NCBI RefSeq assembly: GCF_900108185.1
Contig: NZ_FNVA01000001.1
Span: 744,001 to 808,000 of the forward strand
Source: Bryocella elongata
GTDB lineage: Bacteria; Acidobacteriota; Terriglobia; Terriglobales; Acidobacteriaceae
Reading direction: 5' to 3'
Length of the DNA stretch: 64,000 bases
Positions 32,283-41,046 of this stretch are shown one piece after another. The first letter of the stretch is position 1. Each line of letters opens with the position of its first letter. Below the pieces are notes generated by a model. The model saw only the letters and a list, made by a program, of their open reading frames with translations, did not search any database and was not told where the DNA came from. The position numbers and the translations under genes are program-made.

Positions 32283-33422
32283 ATGATTCGTTCGGCGCGC
32301 CGACGTTCGAGCTATATATTGGCCATCGCCACCGCGATGTTGCTCGCGATGCTCGCCGCTCGAGTTGCCAACGGACAGCAAGAGCATCGGCTCACGGTGC
32401 GTGACATCACCAGCATCGAAGGCGTTCGTGAGAACCAACTCGTCGGTTACGGCATCGTGACCGGTCTTCGCGGTACGGGCGATTCGCAGCAGACCTTCTT
32501 CACCGTGCAGACACTGGCCAACACCCTGCAGCGCATGGGCGTGCAGATCACGCCTGCGGTCGTCACCGTAAAGAATGTTGCGGCTGTCTTCGTAACTGCC
32601 TCGCTTCCGCCGTTCTCTCGGCCTGGTATGGATCTCGATGTCACCGTCTCCTCAGTCGGAGATGCTAAGAGCCTCAGTGGCGGCGTGCTTCTGCTCACCG
32701 CCCTCCGCGCAGCCGATGGCAAGGTGTATGCCGTGGCGCAGGGATCGCTGGTCCTGGGTGGCTATACGGAAGGGAACTCGAAGAACAGTAAGACGGTCAA
32801 CCACCCGACCACCGGCCGCATCTCGAACGGCGCAACGGTGGAGCGTGATGCGTCGATCGACCTCACCAAGTTGCCCAAGCTCTCGTTCCTGCTGCTGAAC
32901 CCGGACTTTACGACGGCCCGCAATGTCGAGACCTCGATCAATAAGGAGTTCGGCAAGCCTGTGGCGCGCGCAATCGACAGCCGCCGTGTTGAGGTGAACG
33001 TCGCCGACACCGGGGATGGGTCGGTTCCGGATCTGATCTCGCGCGTGCAATCGATGAAGATCGATGTGGAAGAACCTGCCCACGTCGTTGTGAACGAACG
33101 TACCGGAACCATCGTGATGGGCGGAGATGTGCGGCTGCAGCCGGTCTCCGTCATCCATGGTTCGCTGACGATTGACGTCGAGACGACGCCCATCATCTCG
33201 CAGCCGGCGCCCTTCTCGAACGGCACGACCACCGCAACAACCCAAACCAAGCTCAACGTGACCGATACTCCTGCCCAGTCGATTCAGCTCAAGGCCGGCG
33301 CCAGCGTCGAGGAACTGATCAAAGGACTCCACGCAATCGGTGCGACCTCGCACGACATCATCGCGATCCTGCAGGCCATCAAGGCGGCCGGAGGTCTCGA
33401 CGCCAACCTGGAGGTCATCTAA
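32283..33422 (+). CDS. flgI: Flagellar P-ring protein FlgI
   Basis: A 379-residue periplasmic ring protein with a signal peptide (LAIATAMLLAMLAARVANG) followed by RVKDITSIEG-like RDITSIEGVRENQLVGYGIVTGLRGTGD. The C-terminus ends SVEELIKGLHAIGATSHDIIAILQAIKAAGGLDANLEVI in parts, as usual. ATG 32283 was chosen because it gives a standard signal peptide; ATG 32244, inside flgH, would add 13 residues and has a slightly better upstream GAAGGC. The stop overlaps flgJ as TAATG. Confidence 0.93.
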   Translation: MIRSARRRSSYILAIATAMLLAMLAARVANGQQEHRLTVRDITSIEGVRENQLVGYGIVTGLRGTGDSQQTFFTVQTLANTLQRMGVQITPAVVTVKNVAAVFVTASLPPFSRPGMDLDVTVSSVGDAKSLSGGVLLLTALRAADGKVYAVAQGSLVLGGYTEGNSKNSKTVNHPTTGRISNGATVERDASIDLTKLPKLSFLLLNPDFTTARNVETSINKEFGKPVARAIDSRRVEVNVADTGDGSVPDLISRVQSMKIDVEEPAHVVVNERTGTIVMGGDVRLQPVSVIHGSLTIDVETTPIISQPAPFSNGTTTATTQTKLNVTDTPAQSIQLKAGASVEELIKGLHAIGATSHDIIAILQAIKAAGGLDANLEVI

Positions 33423-33838
33423 TGCAAGTCTCAGGGGCCAGCCTCGCCTCAGCCGCAGCTTCCACGCCGCTGAGTAGTTCCGCGGACAACCTCGTCCGGC
33501 AAGCCAACCAGCTTGCCTCGGGGGAGGGAAAAGACAGCAAGGAAAAGATCCACAAGGCGGGCCAGGATTTCGAATCCCTGCTGCTGGGGCAGTGGCTCCA
33601 GCAGGCCGAGGACAGCTTCGGCAAGATGCCCGGAAGCGATGACGATGAAGATGGCGATGCGGGTAGCTCGTCGATGCAAGGCATTGCAATGCAATCACTT
33701 GGGCAGGCCATGGCAGCCCAGGGAGGCATCGGAATCTCACGCATGATCACGAGTTCGCTGGAGCGGCAGGCCGATTCCCACCCGGCCGTGTCGCAAAAAG
33801 AATCAGAGGGAGTCGCACCAACCCCCGCAGGTAACTGA
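33422..33838 (+). CDS. flgJ: Rod-binding protein FlgJ, short form
   Basis: A 138-residue protein with the rod-capping domain (HKAGQDFESLLLGQWLQQAEDSFGK and a GIGISRMI segment near residue 105). The C-terminal muramidase domain found in enteric FlgJ is missing, as in many bacteria where a separate enzyme opens the peptidoglycan. An acidic Asp/Glu insertion is present around residues 73-82. It ends the flgF operon. Confidence 0.85.
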   Translation: MQVSGASLASAAASTPLSSSADNLVRQANQLASGEGKDSKEKIHKAGQDFESLLLGQWLQQAEDSFGKMPGSDDDEDGDAGSSSMQGIAMQSLGQAMAAQGGIGISRMITSSLERQADSHPAVSQKESEGVAPTPAGN

Positions 33839-33873
33839 AACCAGCTAGTTACCAAGAAGTGCCGGGAGATTAC

Positions 33874-33900
33874 TGAACGGCTCCTAATCTGTGCCGATAG
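33874..33900 (+). promoter_or_regulatory. Sigma-28 promoter of flgM
   Basis: TGAA (33874-33877), 15 bases, GCCGATAG (33893-33900) fit the FliA consensus TAAA-N15-GCCGATAA. The transcript should start around 33907. The -10 element lies in the loop of the inverted repeat described next. Confidence 0.72.
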
Positions 33901-33921
33901 AACGTACCGTCAGATTAGGAG
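33881..33921. repeat. Perfect 11-bp inverted repeat over the flgM promoter and ribosome site
   Basis: CTCCTAATCTG (33881-33891) is the exact reverse complement of CAGATTAGGAG (33911-33921). The 19-base loop contains the sigma-28 -10 element and the predicted transcription start. The right arm contains the flgM Shine-Dalgarno TAGGAGG (33916-33922). RNA read through from upstream could fold and mask that site; RNA starting at the local promoter lacks the left arm. Confidence 0.85.
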
Positions 33922-33929
33922 GACAAAAA

Positions 33930-34211
33930 ATGAAGGTTGACCTCACGAACGGAGTCTCTAACCAGAACCCCGTTGAACTCAACAGCCGACCAGCCACCAC
34001 GTCCAGCTCCGCCGCGGCGCCGGCTGAAACCCAGGATCGTACGACGCTGAGCACCTCGAGCTCTGCAGTTTCCACTCTGGTGAGCCAGGCAATGGCTTCG
34101 CCCGAGGTACGGCAGGACAAGGTAAGCGCTTTGAAGCAGCAGATCGCTTCGGGTAACTACAACATCAACCCCTCGAAGATTGCCTCCGGCATCCTCAGCG
34201 AGGGCATGTAA
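33930..34211 (+). CDS. flgM: Anti-sigma-28 factor FlgM
   Basis: A 93-residue protein. The C-terminal half holds the FlgM signature DKVSALKQQIASGNYNINPSKIA; the N-terminal half is Ser/Thr/Ala-rich and likely unfolded, as needed for export. It binds FliA until the hook is finished. The ATG at 33930 follows TAGGAGG with seven bases between; the open frame continues upstream to 33891 but that part overlaps the promoter. Confidence 0.93.
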   Translation: MKVDLTNGVSNQNPVELNSRPATTSSSAAAPAETQDRTTLSTSSSAVSTLVSQAMASPEVRQDKVSALKQQIASGNYNINPSKIASGILSEGM

Positions 34212-34212
34212 A

Positions 34213-34244
34213 CCTCCACCGACGCAGCGACGGGCCGGTGGAGG
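34213..34244 (+). terminator. Stem-loop between flgM and flgN
   Basis: CCTCCACCG (34213-34221) pairs perfectly with CGGTGGAGG (34236-34244) around a 14-base loop, starting one base after the flgM stop. No T run follows. The right arm runs into the GGAGGAG ribosome site of flgN, so it may modulate translation rather than end transcription. Confidence 0.5.
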
Positions 34245-34259
34245 AGGAGACTCTGATCC

Positions 34260-34742
34260 ATGACAGGCCCAGGTACGGAGACGCCACGCGCCTTCGATTC
34301 CGCCCCGCAGGGCGTTGAACCGTCTGCTGCTCACTTCCTCGCCTGTGTGCAGGCGTTGACCACCGAGATACGCATCGCTCTCGATGCGATCGCTGCCAAT
34401 GACCTGCTTACTCTCACGGACAGCATCTGCCGCCAGGAAGACCTCTGCTTCCAACTGGATCGGATGCCGCGTCCCGATGATGCTCTCGCGATGAGCGGAA
34501 GCACGGCCCGGGCCTGGGCCAAACTCTGGGACGATGTCGAGTCCCAGATTGAAACAGCGGTCGAAGACCTCCGCCAGGTCAGCGCAGGATACGCTCTTGT
34601 TTTACAGACTTCCAGCCGATCTATCAGCCTGCTGACGTCGCTCTGCCGTGGTTTCGCGGGAGACGTAGCGCATGCATCCCCCGATCGTTCACCCAACCAC
34701 GCTGGCAGCCTAACCCGGCGCACGTGGTCCTGCGAGGCCTAA
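34260..34742 (+). CDS. flgN: FlgN-like chaperone for FlgK and FlgL
   Basis: A 160-residue mostly helical protein between flgM and flgK, the standard flgN position. The pattern SAAHFLACVQALTTEIRIALDAIAANDLLTLTD and YALVLQTSSRSISLLTSLCRGF fits the FlgN coiled-coil fold. It should deliver the hook-filament junction proteins to the export gate. Similarity is weak, so the call leans on context. Confidence 0.7.
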   Translation: MTGPGTETPRAFDSAPQGVEPSAAHFLACVQALTTEIRIALDAIAANDLLTLTDSICRQEDLCFQLDRMPRPDDALAMSGSTARAWAKLWDDVESQIETAVEDLRQVSAGYALVLQTSSRSISLLTSLCRGFAGDVAHASPDRSPNHAGSLTRRTWSCEA

Positions 34743-34745
34743 TTC

Positions 34746-36119
34746 ATGTCGCTCACAAGCTCTCTGAACGTAGCCACCGGTTCGCTGATGGCGGCCGATG
34801 GCGCTCTTCAGATCGTTAACAACAATATTGCTAACGCCAACACGCCCGGCTACACGCGCCAGACCGCGCAGATGGAAGAGGGCCCGACTTCAGTCGTCGA
34901 CGGCCAGACACTGGGCGGCGGGGTCAACTTTGACGGCTACCAGAGCGTGAGAGACGAGCTGCTGCAGTCCCAGGTGGAGCAGCAGACGCAGGCACAATCC
35001 AGCGCGGACGCGCAATCGACCAGCCTGACGCAGATCGAGCAAGTCTTCACCACCTCGACCAGCGACATCGGCACGGAGATGTCAGGGTTGTTCTCCAGCA
35101 TTTCGAGCCTGTCTACAGCTCCGACGAACTCCTCGGACCGGCAGGCGGTGCTGTCAGCTGCGCAAAACCTGGCGACATCGTTCAACACCGCTTCGCAACA
35201 GTTGACCTCGATCCAGGGCGGCCTCAACACGCAGGTCACGCAGGACGTAAGCCAGATCAACCAGCTGACCCAGCAGATCGCTGCATTGAATCCGCAGATC
35301 GAGGCCGAGAACAACCATGGACAGGATGCGGGCACGCTGCAGGACCAGCAGGATCAGCTTGTGCTGCAGCTGTCCAAGCTCGCCAATGTCAGCTCTACCA
35401 AGTCCTCGAATGGAACCACATTGACGATCGGGAATGCCGTCGTCGTGTCGGGTGCGAAGAGCTACGCTCTGAGCGCCTCGACCGGGACCGGCGGTAACGC
35501 TGTCATCAAGGACTCCAATGGCACGGATGTGACTTCGACGATCACCGGGGGCGACCTCGGCGGCACATTGACGATGCAGCAGGCGACCATCCCCGCAGTT
35601 CTCGGTCAGCTTGACTCTTTGGCGAACGAGGTGGGACAGGCCTTCAACGCAGCGCAGGCCGAGGGCACCGATCAAAACGGCAATACCGGGACGGCGATGT
35701 TCAGTCTGCCATCGACGGTTTCGGGTTCAGCCGCGGGCATCAGTCTCGCGCTCACCAGCACTACCCAAATTGCGGCCAGCTCTACCGGAGCAAGCGGAAG
35801 CAACGGCAACCTCGCCAACTTCACGGCCATCCAGACGAACGCGCTCGCTTCGGGATCGACGCCTGGCAATACCTATGCCAACCTGGTTTACCAGGTTGGG
35901 CAGCTGTCGGCGAATGCGACAACAGCATCAAGCGCGGCGCAGTCCAGTCTGCTTTCGCTCAACACCCAGCTCAGCTCGGTAAGCGGTGTCTCCATCGACC
36001 AGGAGACGACCTCCCTCATGCAGTACCAACAGCAGTATGAAGCTGCAGCAAGGGTGGTATCGACGATACAGTCCTTGTTTCAGGTCACGATCTCGATGGG
36101 AACTGCCTCGGCGGCGTAA
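34746..36119 (+). CDS. flgK: Hook-filament junction protein FlgK
   Basis: A 457-residue protein with the N-terminal motif VNNNIANANTPGYTRQTAQM and a C-terminus containing SVSGVSIDQETTSLMQYQQQYEAAARVVSTIQ, both diagnostic for FlgK (HAP1). Coiled coil regions flank a Ser/Thr/Gly-rich core. It starts four bases after the FlgN gene and is followed by flgL. Confidence 0.95.
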   Translation: MSLTSSLNVATGSLMAADGALQIVNNNIANANTPGYTRQTAQMEEGPTSVVDGQTLGGGVNFDGYQSVRDELLQSQVEQQTQAQSSADAQSTSLTQIEQVFTTSTSDIGTEMSGLFSSISSLSTAPTNSSDRQAVLSAAQNLATSFNTASQQLTSIQGGLNTQVTQDVSQINQLTQQIAALNPQIEAENNHGQDAGTLQDQQDQLVLQLSKLANVSSTKSSNGTTLTIGNAVVVSGAKSYALSASTGTGGNAVIKDSNGTDVTSTITGGDLGGTLTMQQATIPAVLGQLDSLANEVGQAFNAAQAEGTDQNGNTGTAMFSLPSTVSGSAAGISLALTSTTQIAASSTGASGSNGNLANFTAIQTNALASGSTPGNTYANLVYQVGQLSANATTASSAAQSSLLSLNTQLSSVSGVSIDQETTSLMQYQQQYEAAARVVSTIQSLFQVTISMGTASAA

Positions 36120-36190
36120 GCGTAGACCCGGCGACGCGTGGGGGCCCTGGCTGGGGCTTATCGCCGACACGAAGGAAGAAGGAGAAGACG

Positions 36191-37396
36191 ATGCGAGTGA
36201 CGAGCATGATTCCGCAGGTGCAGTACGACATCCAGCAGAGCGCAAGCTCGTTGGCGACAGCTGAGCAGCAGGTCTCGACCGGCCTGCGCGTGCAACAGCT
36301 GTCGGATGATCCCTCTGCCTCTGCGAACATGGTCCGCTCCCTCATGGAGTCGGCCAACGTCGATCAGTACACGAAGAACGTGTCCTCCCTGCAGAGCAGC
36401 ATGCAGACCGCGAGCTCGGCGCTGAGCCAGGTCGTCACGGCGATGAACAGTGCCATCAGCTCTGGCACAGCCGGTGCGAGCGATTCGTTGGCCGCCAGTA
36501 ACCGCGACTCGATCGCCTCGCAGGTGGAGGGTCTGTTGCAGACGGTGGTTTCGTCGGCCAACACCTCGTATCAGGGCTCATACCTCTTCGGTGGTTCGGC
36601 AAGCTCCACTCCGCCATTCGTCCCGGCTTCGCTGTCGTATAGCTCCGCGAACGGTACCGCTTCCACTCCGTTAACGACGAGCACAGCTCTCACCGCGGGT
36701 TCTGAGACGACCATCAGCGATGCATCGACAGGTGAGAGTTTCACCTACACCGCGAAGAGCGGCGACACGATCGCGACGTTGCAACAGGCCGTCGCGGGTG
36801 CAGTGTCCGCAGGCACGCTATCAGCAGGTACGACGGCGACCATCAATGCAAATGGCCAGCTTTCAATTGGCCAGGGAAGCTCCGGATCCGGAGTCGCGGT
36901 GTCCACCAACGACTCCGCGCTTGGTTCGATGAGCGCAGACTCCGGTACCCAGGTCGCGGACTCCTACGCCTATGTGGGGAACTCCGATGTGAACCACGTC
37001 AGCGTTGGAAGTTCGCTTTCAGTCGCCTCGAATGTCCCGGGGAGCACACTGTTCGGCAATGGAAGCAACACGATTGCCTCACTCACAAATCTGATCAAGG
37101 CGTTGAAGGGTGGCGACACGACCGCCATCTCCACCGCGACCCAGGCTGTATCTTCGGCGCTGACCAGCTTCGATACACTTCGCGTCCCGCTGGATGAAGG
37201 CGTGAGCGAGCTAAGTTCGCAGGAGACCTATCTGAGCAGCGAGACCATCACGCTTACGACCCAGCAGACTGCGCTCACCGGAATCAGCACAGCCGAAGCG
37301 GCAACGAATCTGGCACAGGCAGAGCTGGATAATAACGCGGTTCTGGCCGCGGCAGCCAAGGCTCTACCGCAGACTCTCCTGCAGTATCTGCAGTAG
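36191..37396 (+). CDS. flgL: Hook-filament junction protein FlgL
   Basis: A 401-residue flagellin-like protein opening MRVTSMIPQVQYDIQQSASSL with QQVSTGLRVQQLSDDPSAS, and a coiled C-terminus. Between about residues 168 and 253 it carries a module closely similar to one in the flagellin of this window, sharing AVSAGTLSAGTTAT and NDS-LG-M. It is the second junction protein (HAP3). AAGGAG precedes the ATG. Confidence 0.93.
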   Translation: MRVTSMIPQVQYDIQQSASSLATAEQQVSTGLRVQQLSDDPSASANMVRSLMESANVDQYTKNVSSLQSSMQTASSALSQVVTAMNSAISSGTAGASDSLAASNRDSIASQVEGLLQTVVSSANTSYQGSYLFGGSASSTPPFVPASLSYSSANGTASTPLTTSTALTAGSETTISDASTGESFTYTAKSGDTIATLQQAVAGAVSAGTLSAGTTATINANGQLSIGQGSSGSGVAVSTNDSALGSMSADSGTQVADSYAYVGNSDVNHVSVGSSLSVASNVPGSTLFGNGSNTIASLTNLIKALKGGDTTAISTATQAVSSALTSFDTLRVPLDEGVSELSSQETYLSSETITLTTQQTALTGISTAEAATNLAQAELDNNAVLAAAAKALPQTLLQYLQ

Positions 37397-37421
37397 GACA
37401 CGGCTCACATCGGTAAATCAT

Positions 37422-37470
37422 GGGGCGGCGGATGACTGCGAGTTTTGCAGCTTCCGCCGCTCCCACTTTT
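37422..37470 (+). terminator. Terminator after flgL
   Basis: GGGGCGGCGGA (37422-37432) pairs with TCCGCCGCTCCC (37453-37464), with one bulged base; inside, CTGC (37436-37439) pairs with GCAG (37447-37450). ACTTTT follows. It should insulate flagellin from flgM-flgL readthrough. Confidence 0.75.
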
Positions 37471-37517
37471 GGGGTATGACCCTCCAAAACAAATCATTGG
37501 CATATGAAGACTTGCTG

Positions 37518-37544
37518 TAAACACTGTCGCGCAGCAGCCGATAT
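37518..37544 (+). promoter_or_regulatory. Sigma-28 promoter of flagellin
   Basis: TAAA (37518-37521), exactly 15 bases, GCCGATAT (37537-37544) is an almost perfect FliA promoter. It gives the flagellin mRNA a leader of about 97 bases. Confidence 0.92.
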
Positions 37545-37647
37545 GTTCCCTGTCCAAGACGGCCTTCTCCCTCAGACTGGGGCGCAATCAGCGACCTCCA
37601 CATATAAGAGTGAGGCGCCGGCTGGAACTACAAGGAGACGATTCCCA

Positions 37648-38793
37648 ATGGCACTCACAGTCCTGAACAACATCGCGTCGTTGACCGCGGAGAACGCGCT
37701 CTCGAACACGCAGATGAACCTCCAGAAGACGCTCACCCAGCTGTCGACTGGTCTCAAGATCAACTCTGGTTCGGACGATCCGGCCGGCCTCTCCATCGCC
37801 AATGGCCTCCAGGCCAACATTGCTGCCCTCACCCAGTCGCAGCAGAACGCGTCCAACGGAATTGGCATGCTGCAGACCGCCGACGGCGCTCTGTCGCAGG
37901 TCACCACGCTGCTGAACCGCGCTACCACCCTGGCGACGGAAGCTTCTACCAGCAACGTAACCAGCACCCAGGCCACCGCTCTGAACACGGAGTTCGCGTC
38001 GATCCTGTCCGAAGTCAACCAGATCGGCAACTCGACGAACTTCAACGGTCAGAACGTGTTCAGCTCGAACACCCCCACCAGCTTCACCTCGACCCAGGCC
38101 TCGCTGGCGACGTCAACGCAGCTGACCAGCGGCTCGGTTACGACCATCACTGACTCCGCCACTGGCGGTACGTTCGTGTTCAAGGCCGGCGCAAGCAGCA
38201 CCGTGCAGGACCTTCAGAATGCGGTGACCGCTGCTGTCTCGGCTGGCACCCTGTCGGCTGGCACCACGGCTACCCTGACGGGCGCTGGCGCACTGAAGAT
38301 CGGCCCGAACACCGGCACGACCGGTATTTCGGTCTCGTCCAACGACTCGGTTCTCGGCCCGATGGAAGCGGCTGCAGGCACGAGCAACACCAACACCGTG
38401 TACATCGGCGACGGCACCACGACTGGCGCTGCGAACACCACCATCACCACGACCATCAACTCGCTCTCGGCCACCTCGCTCGGCCTCAACAGCGACAACC
38501 TCAGCAGCACGGCAGCTGCGCAGACCGCGCTGGCTGACGTGACGGCTGCCATCAACACGGTTGCAGCTCAGCGTGGCACCATCGGCGCTTCGGTCAACCG
38601 CCTCACGGCCGCTTCCTCGGTTATGAGCAGCCAGGTGCAGAACCTGACCTCCGCCGAGAACTCGGTTCAGAACGCAGACGTAGGCAAGACCGTTGCGAAC
38701 ATGACCCAGTACAACATTCTGCAGTCCACCGGTATGGCTGCTCTGCAGCAGTCCAACCAGGCACAGCAGGCTGTCCTGAAGCTGGTCCAGTAA
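37648..38793 (+). CDS. fliC: Flagellin
   Basis: A 381-residue flagellin. The N-terminal D0/D1 part starts MALTVLNNIASLTAENALS with LSTGLKINSGSDDPAGLSIA, and the C-terminus ends with VANMTQYNILQSTGMAALQQSNQ. A central domain (about residues 160-245) has a counterpart in FlgL. ATG 37648 was selected since AAGGAGA lies nine bases before it; the frame upstream to 37504 overlaps the promoter and is not coding. Only one flagellin is seen in the window. Confidence 0.97.
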   Translation: MALTVLNNIASLTAENALSNTQMNLQKTLTQLSTGLKINSGSDDPAGLSIANGLQANIAALTQSQQNASNGIGMLQTADGALSQVTTLLNRATTLATEASTSNVTSTQATALNTEFASILSEVNQIGNSTNFNGQNVFSSNTPTSFTSTQASLATSTQLTSGSVTTITDSATGGTFVFKAGASSTVQDLQNAVTAAVSAGTLSAGTTATLTGAGALKIGPNTGTTGISVSSNDSVLGPMEAAAGTSNTNTVYIGDGTTTGAANTTITTTINSLSATSLGLNSDNLSSTAAAQTALADVTAAINTVAAQRGTIGASVNRLTAASSVMSSQVQNLTSAENSVQNADVGKTVANMTQYNILQSTGMAALQQSNQAQQAVLKLVQ

Positions 38794-38810
38794 ACCTAAC
38801 CGGGGCCCTC

Positions 38811-38842
38811 GGGAGGTGATGCCGTCCAACGCATCATCTCCC
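38811..38842 (+). terminator. Stem-loop after flagellin
   Basis: GGGAGGTGATGC (38811-38822) pairs with GCATCATCTCCC (38831-38842) over 12 bp with one G-U pair, loop 8 bases. There is no T tract. It may end or stabilise the abundant flagellin mRNA while allowing some readthrough into fliD. Confidence 0.6.
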
Positions 38843-38902
38843 GGCCTCGCTTAAGTCCGCTATTCCCGGCGTGCGCACGCTGCGAACAGAAAAGGTTCAC
38901 GC

Positions 38903-40585
38903 ATGAGCTCCTCCTCGGTCACCGCCGCGACGACCACAAACAACTCAACCTACGACTACAGCTCACTGCTGCAGGCGGCGACTGGCGCATCGTCCGCGGG
39001 TATCGATGTAACGGCTGCTGTGGCCGCCGCGGTTGCTGCGGCGCGCGGGCCGGAGACAGCCTGGAAGAGCGAGCAGACCACACTCACGAATCAAACCAGC
39101 GAACTCACTGCGATGCAGACGGCGACCACCGCCATTCAGACGGACATGGAATCGCTGAATACATTGACAGGGCCCCTGGCCACACGCGATGTGACCTCTT
39201 CAAACTCAAACGTCGTAACCGCAACGGCGGCCTCCGGCACCGTAGCTGGAACGCACACCGTCGTCGTGAACAACGTCGCAACGACTGGCGCCTGGTACTC
39301 GGATCTTTCGGCCAGTTCCTCGAGCACTCTGCCTTCGACGTCCTTCACAATCACGATGGCGAGCGGATCTTCCGCCACCATCAGCACCGCCACCAGCGGG
39401 GACAACACACTTGCAGGTCTGGCGGCCGCGATCAACACCGCCACGGACAGCAGCGGAAAATCGCTTGGCGTCACTGCCAGCGTGATCAGTGACTCGACGG
39501 GATCGCGTCTGGCGATCGTCAGCAATAGCTCGGGTTCGGCGGACGACTTCAGTATCAGCTCGACCAACTTCAGCGGAACCAGCTGGACGACACCTGATCT
39601 CCCCACGGGTGAGACACTCGGCGCCAACACGCTGACGGTAACCGTGGGCGGTACAGCCACTAACTTTACGACCACCGCTGGCGAGACCTACGCACAGCTC
39701 GCAACGGCGATCAACAACGCCGGCATCGGCGTGACCGCTACCGCCGGTAGTGACTCGAATGGCTCCAACCTTACCCTGGCAAGCAGCGATGGAACGACGA
39801 CGTTCAGCGTGAATCAGCCGACCTTTGGATTCACCCAGGCCGAAGCCGGGGCGAACGCGAGCGTGGTGGTTGATGGCGTTCCGATCACCAGTGCATCGAA
39901 TACCGTGACGGGCGCGATCAGCGGTGTAACGCTCGATCTGATTGGAGCCTCTACCGGAGGTACCACGACCCTCACGGTGGCATCGGATTCGACTGCAGTC
40001 GCCACCGCGGTCAACCAGTTTGTCACCGACTACAACACGGCCGTTGGCCTGGTGAACAAGCAGTTCGAGTTTTCCTCGACCACGGGCACCGAAGGCGACC
40101 TTGCGTCGGACCCGACCGTCATTGGTTTGCAGAGTGCGCTCCAGTCGGCGCTCAACTACACGTACACCCCTTCCAGCGGGACGACGACGGTTTCAAGCTT
40201 GTCGGATCTGGGGATCACCCAGGGGACGGATGGCACACTCAGCGTGGATTCCACCACGCTGGATGCGGCCCTCGTGAACACTCCGGGCGACGTCCAGAGC
40301 TTCTTCCAGGGGGCTTCGCTGAATGGCTTTGCGGCGAATATGAATAACTCCCTGAGTCTCTATCTCAATCCGGGTGACGGCGCCTTCACCCTGGAGCTCT
40401 CGAGCATCACGACACAGCAAAGTGATTTGACCTCCGAGATCAGCAACTTCGAGACGAATTACATCACCCCGCTGCAGACGCAGCTGACAACCGACCTCGG
40501 CACGGCGGAAGCCGCACTCGAGGAACTGCCAACACAAATGGCCCAGATCAACGCAATGCTCGGCCTCACAGGAAAGAGCTCATGA
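38903..40585 (+). CDS. fliD: Filament cap protein FliD
   Basis: A 560-residue cap protein. It has the FliD N-terminal domain with long coiled coil (ETAWKSEQTTLTNQTSELTAMQTA) followed by NSNVVTATAASGTVAGTHTVVV, a flagellin-hook-like repeat region, and a C-terminal coil (TTQQSDLTSEISNFETNYI). No sigma-28 promoter of good quality was found before it. It overlaps fliS as ATGA. Confidence 0.93.
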   Translation: MSSSSVTAATTTNNSTYDYSSLLQAATGASSAGIDVTAAVAAAVAAARGPETAWKSEQTTLTNQTSELTAMQTATTAIQTDMESLNTLTGPLATRDVTSSNSNVVTATAASGTVAGTHTVVVNNVATTGAWYSDLSASSSSTLPSTSFTITMASGSSATISTATSGDNTLAGLAAAINTATDSSGKSLGVTASVISDSTGSRLAIVSNSSGSADDFSISSTNFSGTSWTTPDLPTGETLGANTLTVTVGGTATNFTTTAGETYAQLATAINNAGIGVTATAGSDSNGSNLTLASSDGTTTFSVNQPTFGFTQAEAGANASVVVDGVPITSASNTVTGAISGVTLDLIGASTGGTTTLTVASDSTAVATAVNQFVTDYNTAVGLVNKQFEFSSTTGTEGDLASDPTVIGLQSALQSALNYTYTPSSGTTTVSSLSDLGITQGTDGTLSVDSTTLDAALVNTPGDVQSFFQGASLNGFAANMNNSLSLYLNPGDGAFTLELSSITTQQSDLTSEISNFETNYITPLQTQLTTDLGTAEAALEELPTQMAQINAMLGLTGKSS

Positions 40586-41025
40586 ACTTTTCGAATCCTG
40601 CCAATTCCTATCGTCAGTCTGCGATCGCCGGCGCCACGCCAATCGGCCTCGTCATCGCGTTATATGACAAGCTTGCGTCTGATCTCCGGCTCGCTGTCGA
40701 AGCGATGCGCCAGGAAGACATCGAGGCGCGCTGCATCGCTCTCAACCATGCAACGCTGGTCCTCGGCCAGCTGCAGGATTGGGTCAACCTCGAGAGCGGG
40801 GATCCACTGGCCATGAGCCTGGCGAACTTCTACCAGATCATTCGCGCCCGCATGCTCGAAGCATCACTCAAGAAGTCAGCTTCGCTCCTGGAGGCGCAGA
40901 TCGAACTCGTACTGCAGGTTCGCGGCGCATGGCAGCAGCGCGATGCAGCTTCGGTGGAGGCCGCGCATGGATATCTCATCGCTTCGGAGAGCACTCAACC
41001 GCAGTCGCAGTCTCACCACGCATAA
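40582..41025 (+). CDS. fliS: Flagellin export chaperone FliS
   Basis: A 147-residue helical protein. The opening NPANSYRQSAIAGATPIGLVIALYDKLASDLRLAVEAM in parts is a clear FliS pattern (YxxxxxxTxxPxxLIxxLYD). It caps the flagellin C-terminus and delivers it to FlhA. It overlaps fliD. Confidence 0.93.
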   Translation: MNFSNPANSYRQSAIAGATPIGLVIALYDKLASDLRLAVEAMRQEDIEARCIALNHATLVLGQLQDWVNLESGDPLAMSLANFYQIIRARMLEASLKKSASLLEAQIELVLQVRGAWQQRDAASVEAAHGYLIASESTQPQSQSHHA

Positions 41026-41046
41026 GCACTAGCGATGGAGCGACGC

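Noticed and set aside
37498-37516. TGGCAT...TTGCT upstream of flagellin as a sigma-54 promoter
   Set aside because: The GG to GC distance is 15 bases rather than 12, and a much better sigma-28 promoter is next to it.
37504-37647. N-terminal extension of flagellin
   Set aside because: The sigma-28 promoter lies within it, a good ribosome site precedes 37648, and flagellins begin with the sequence found at 37648.
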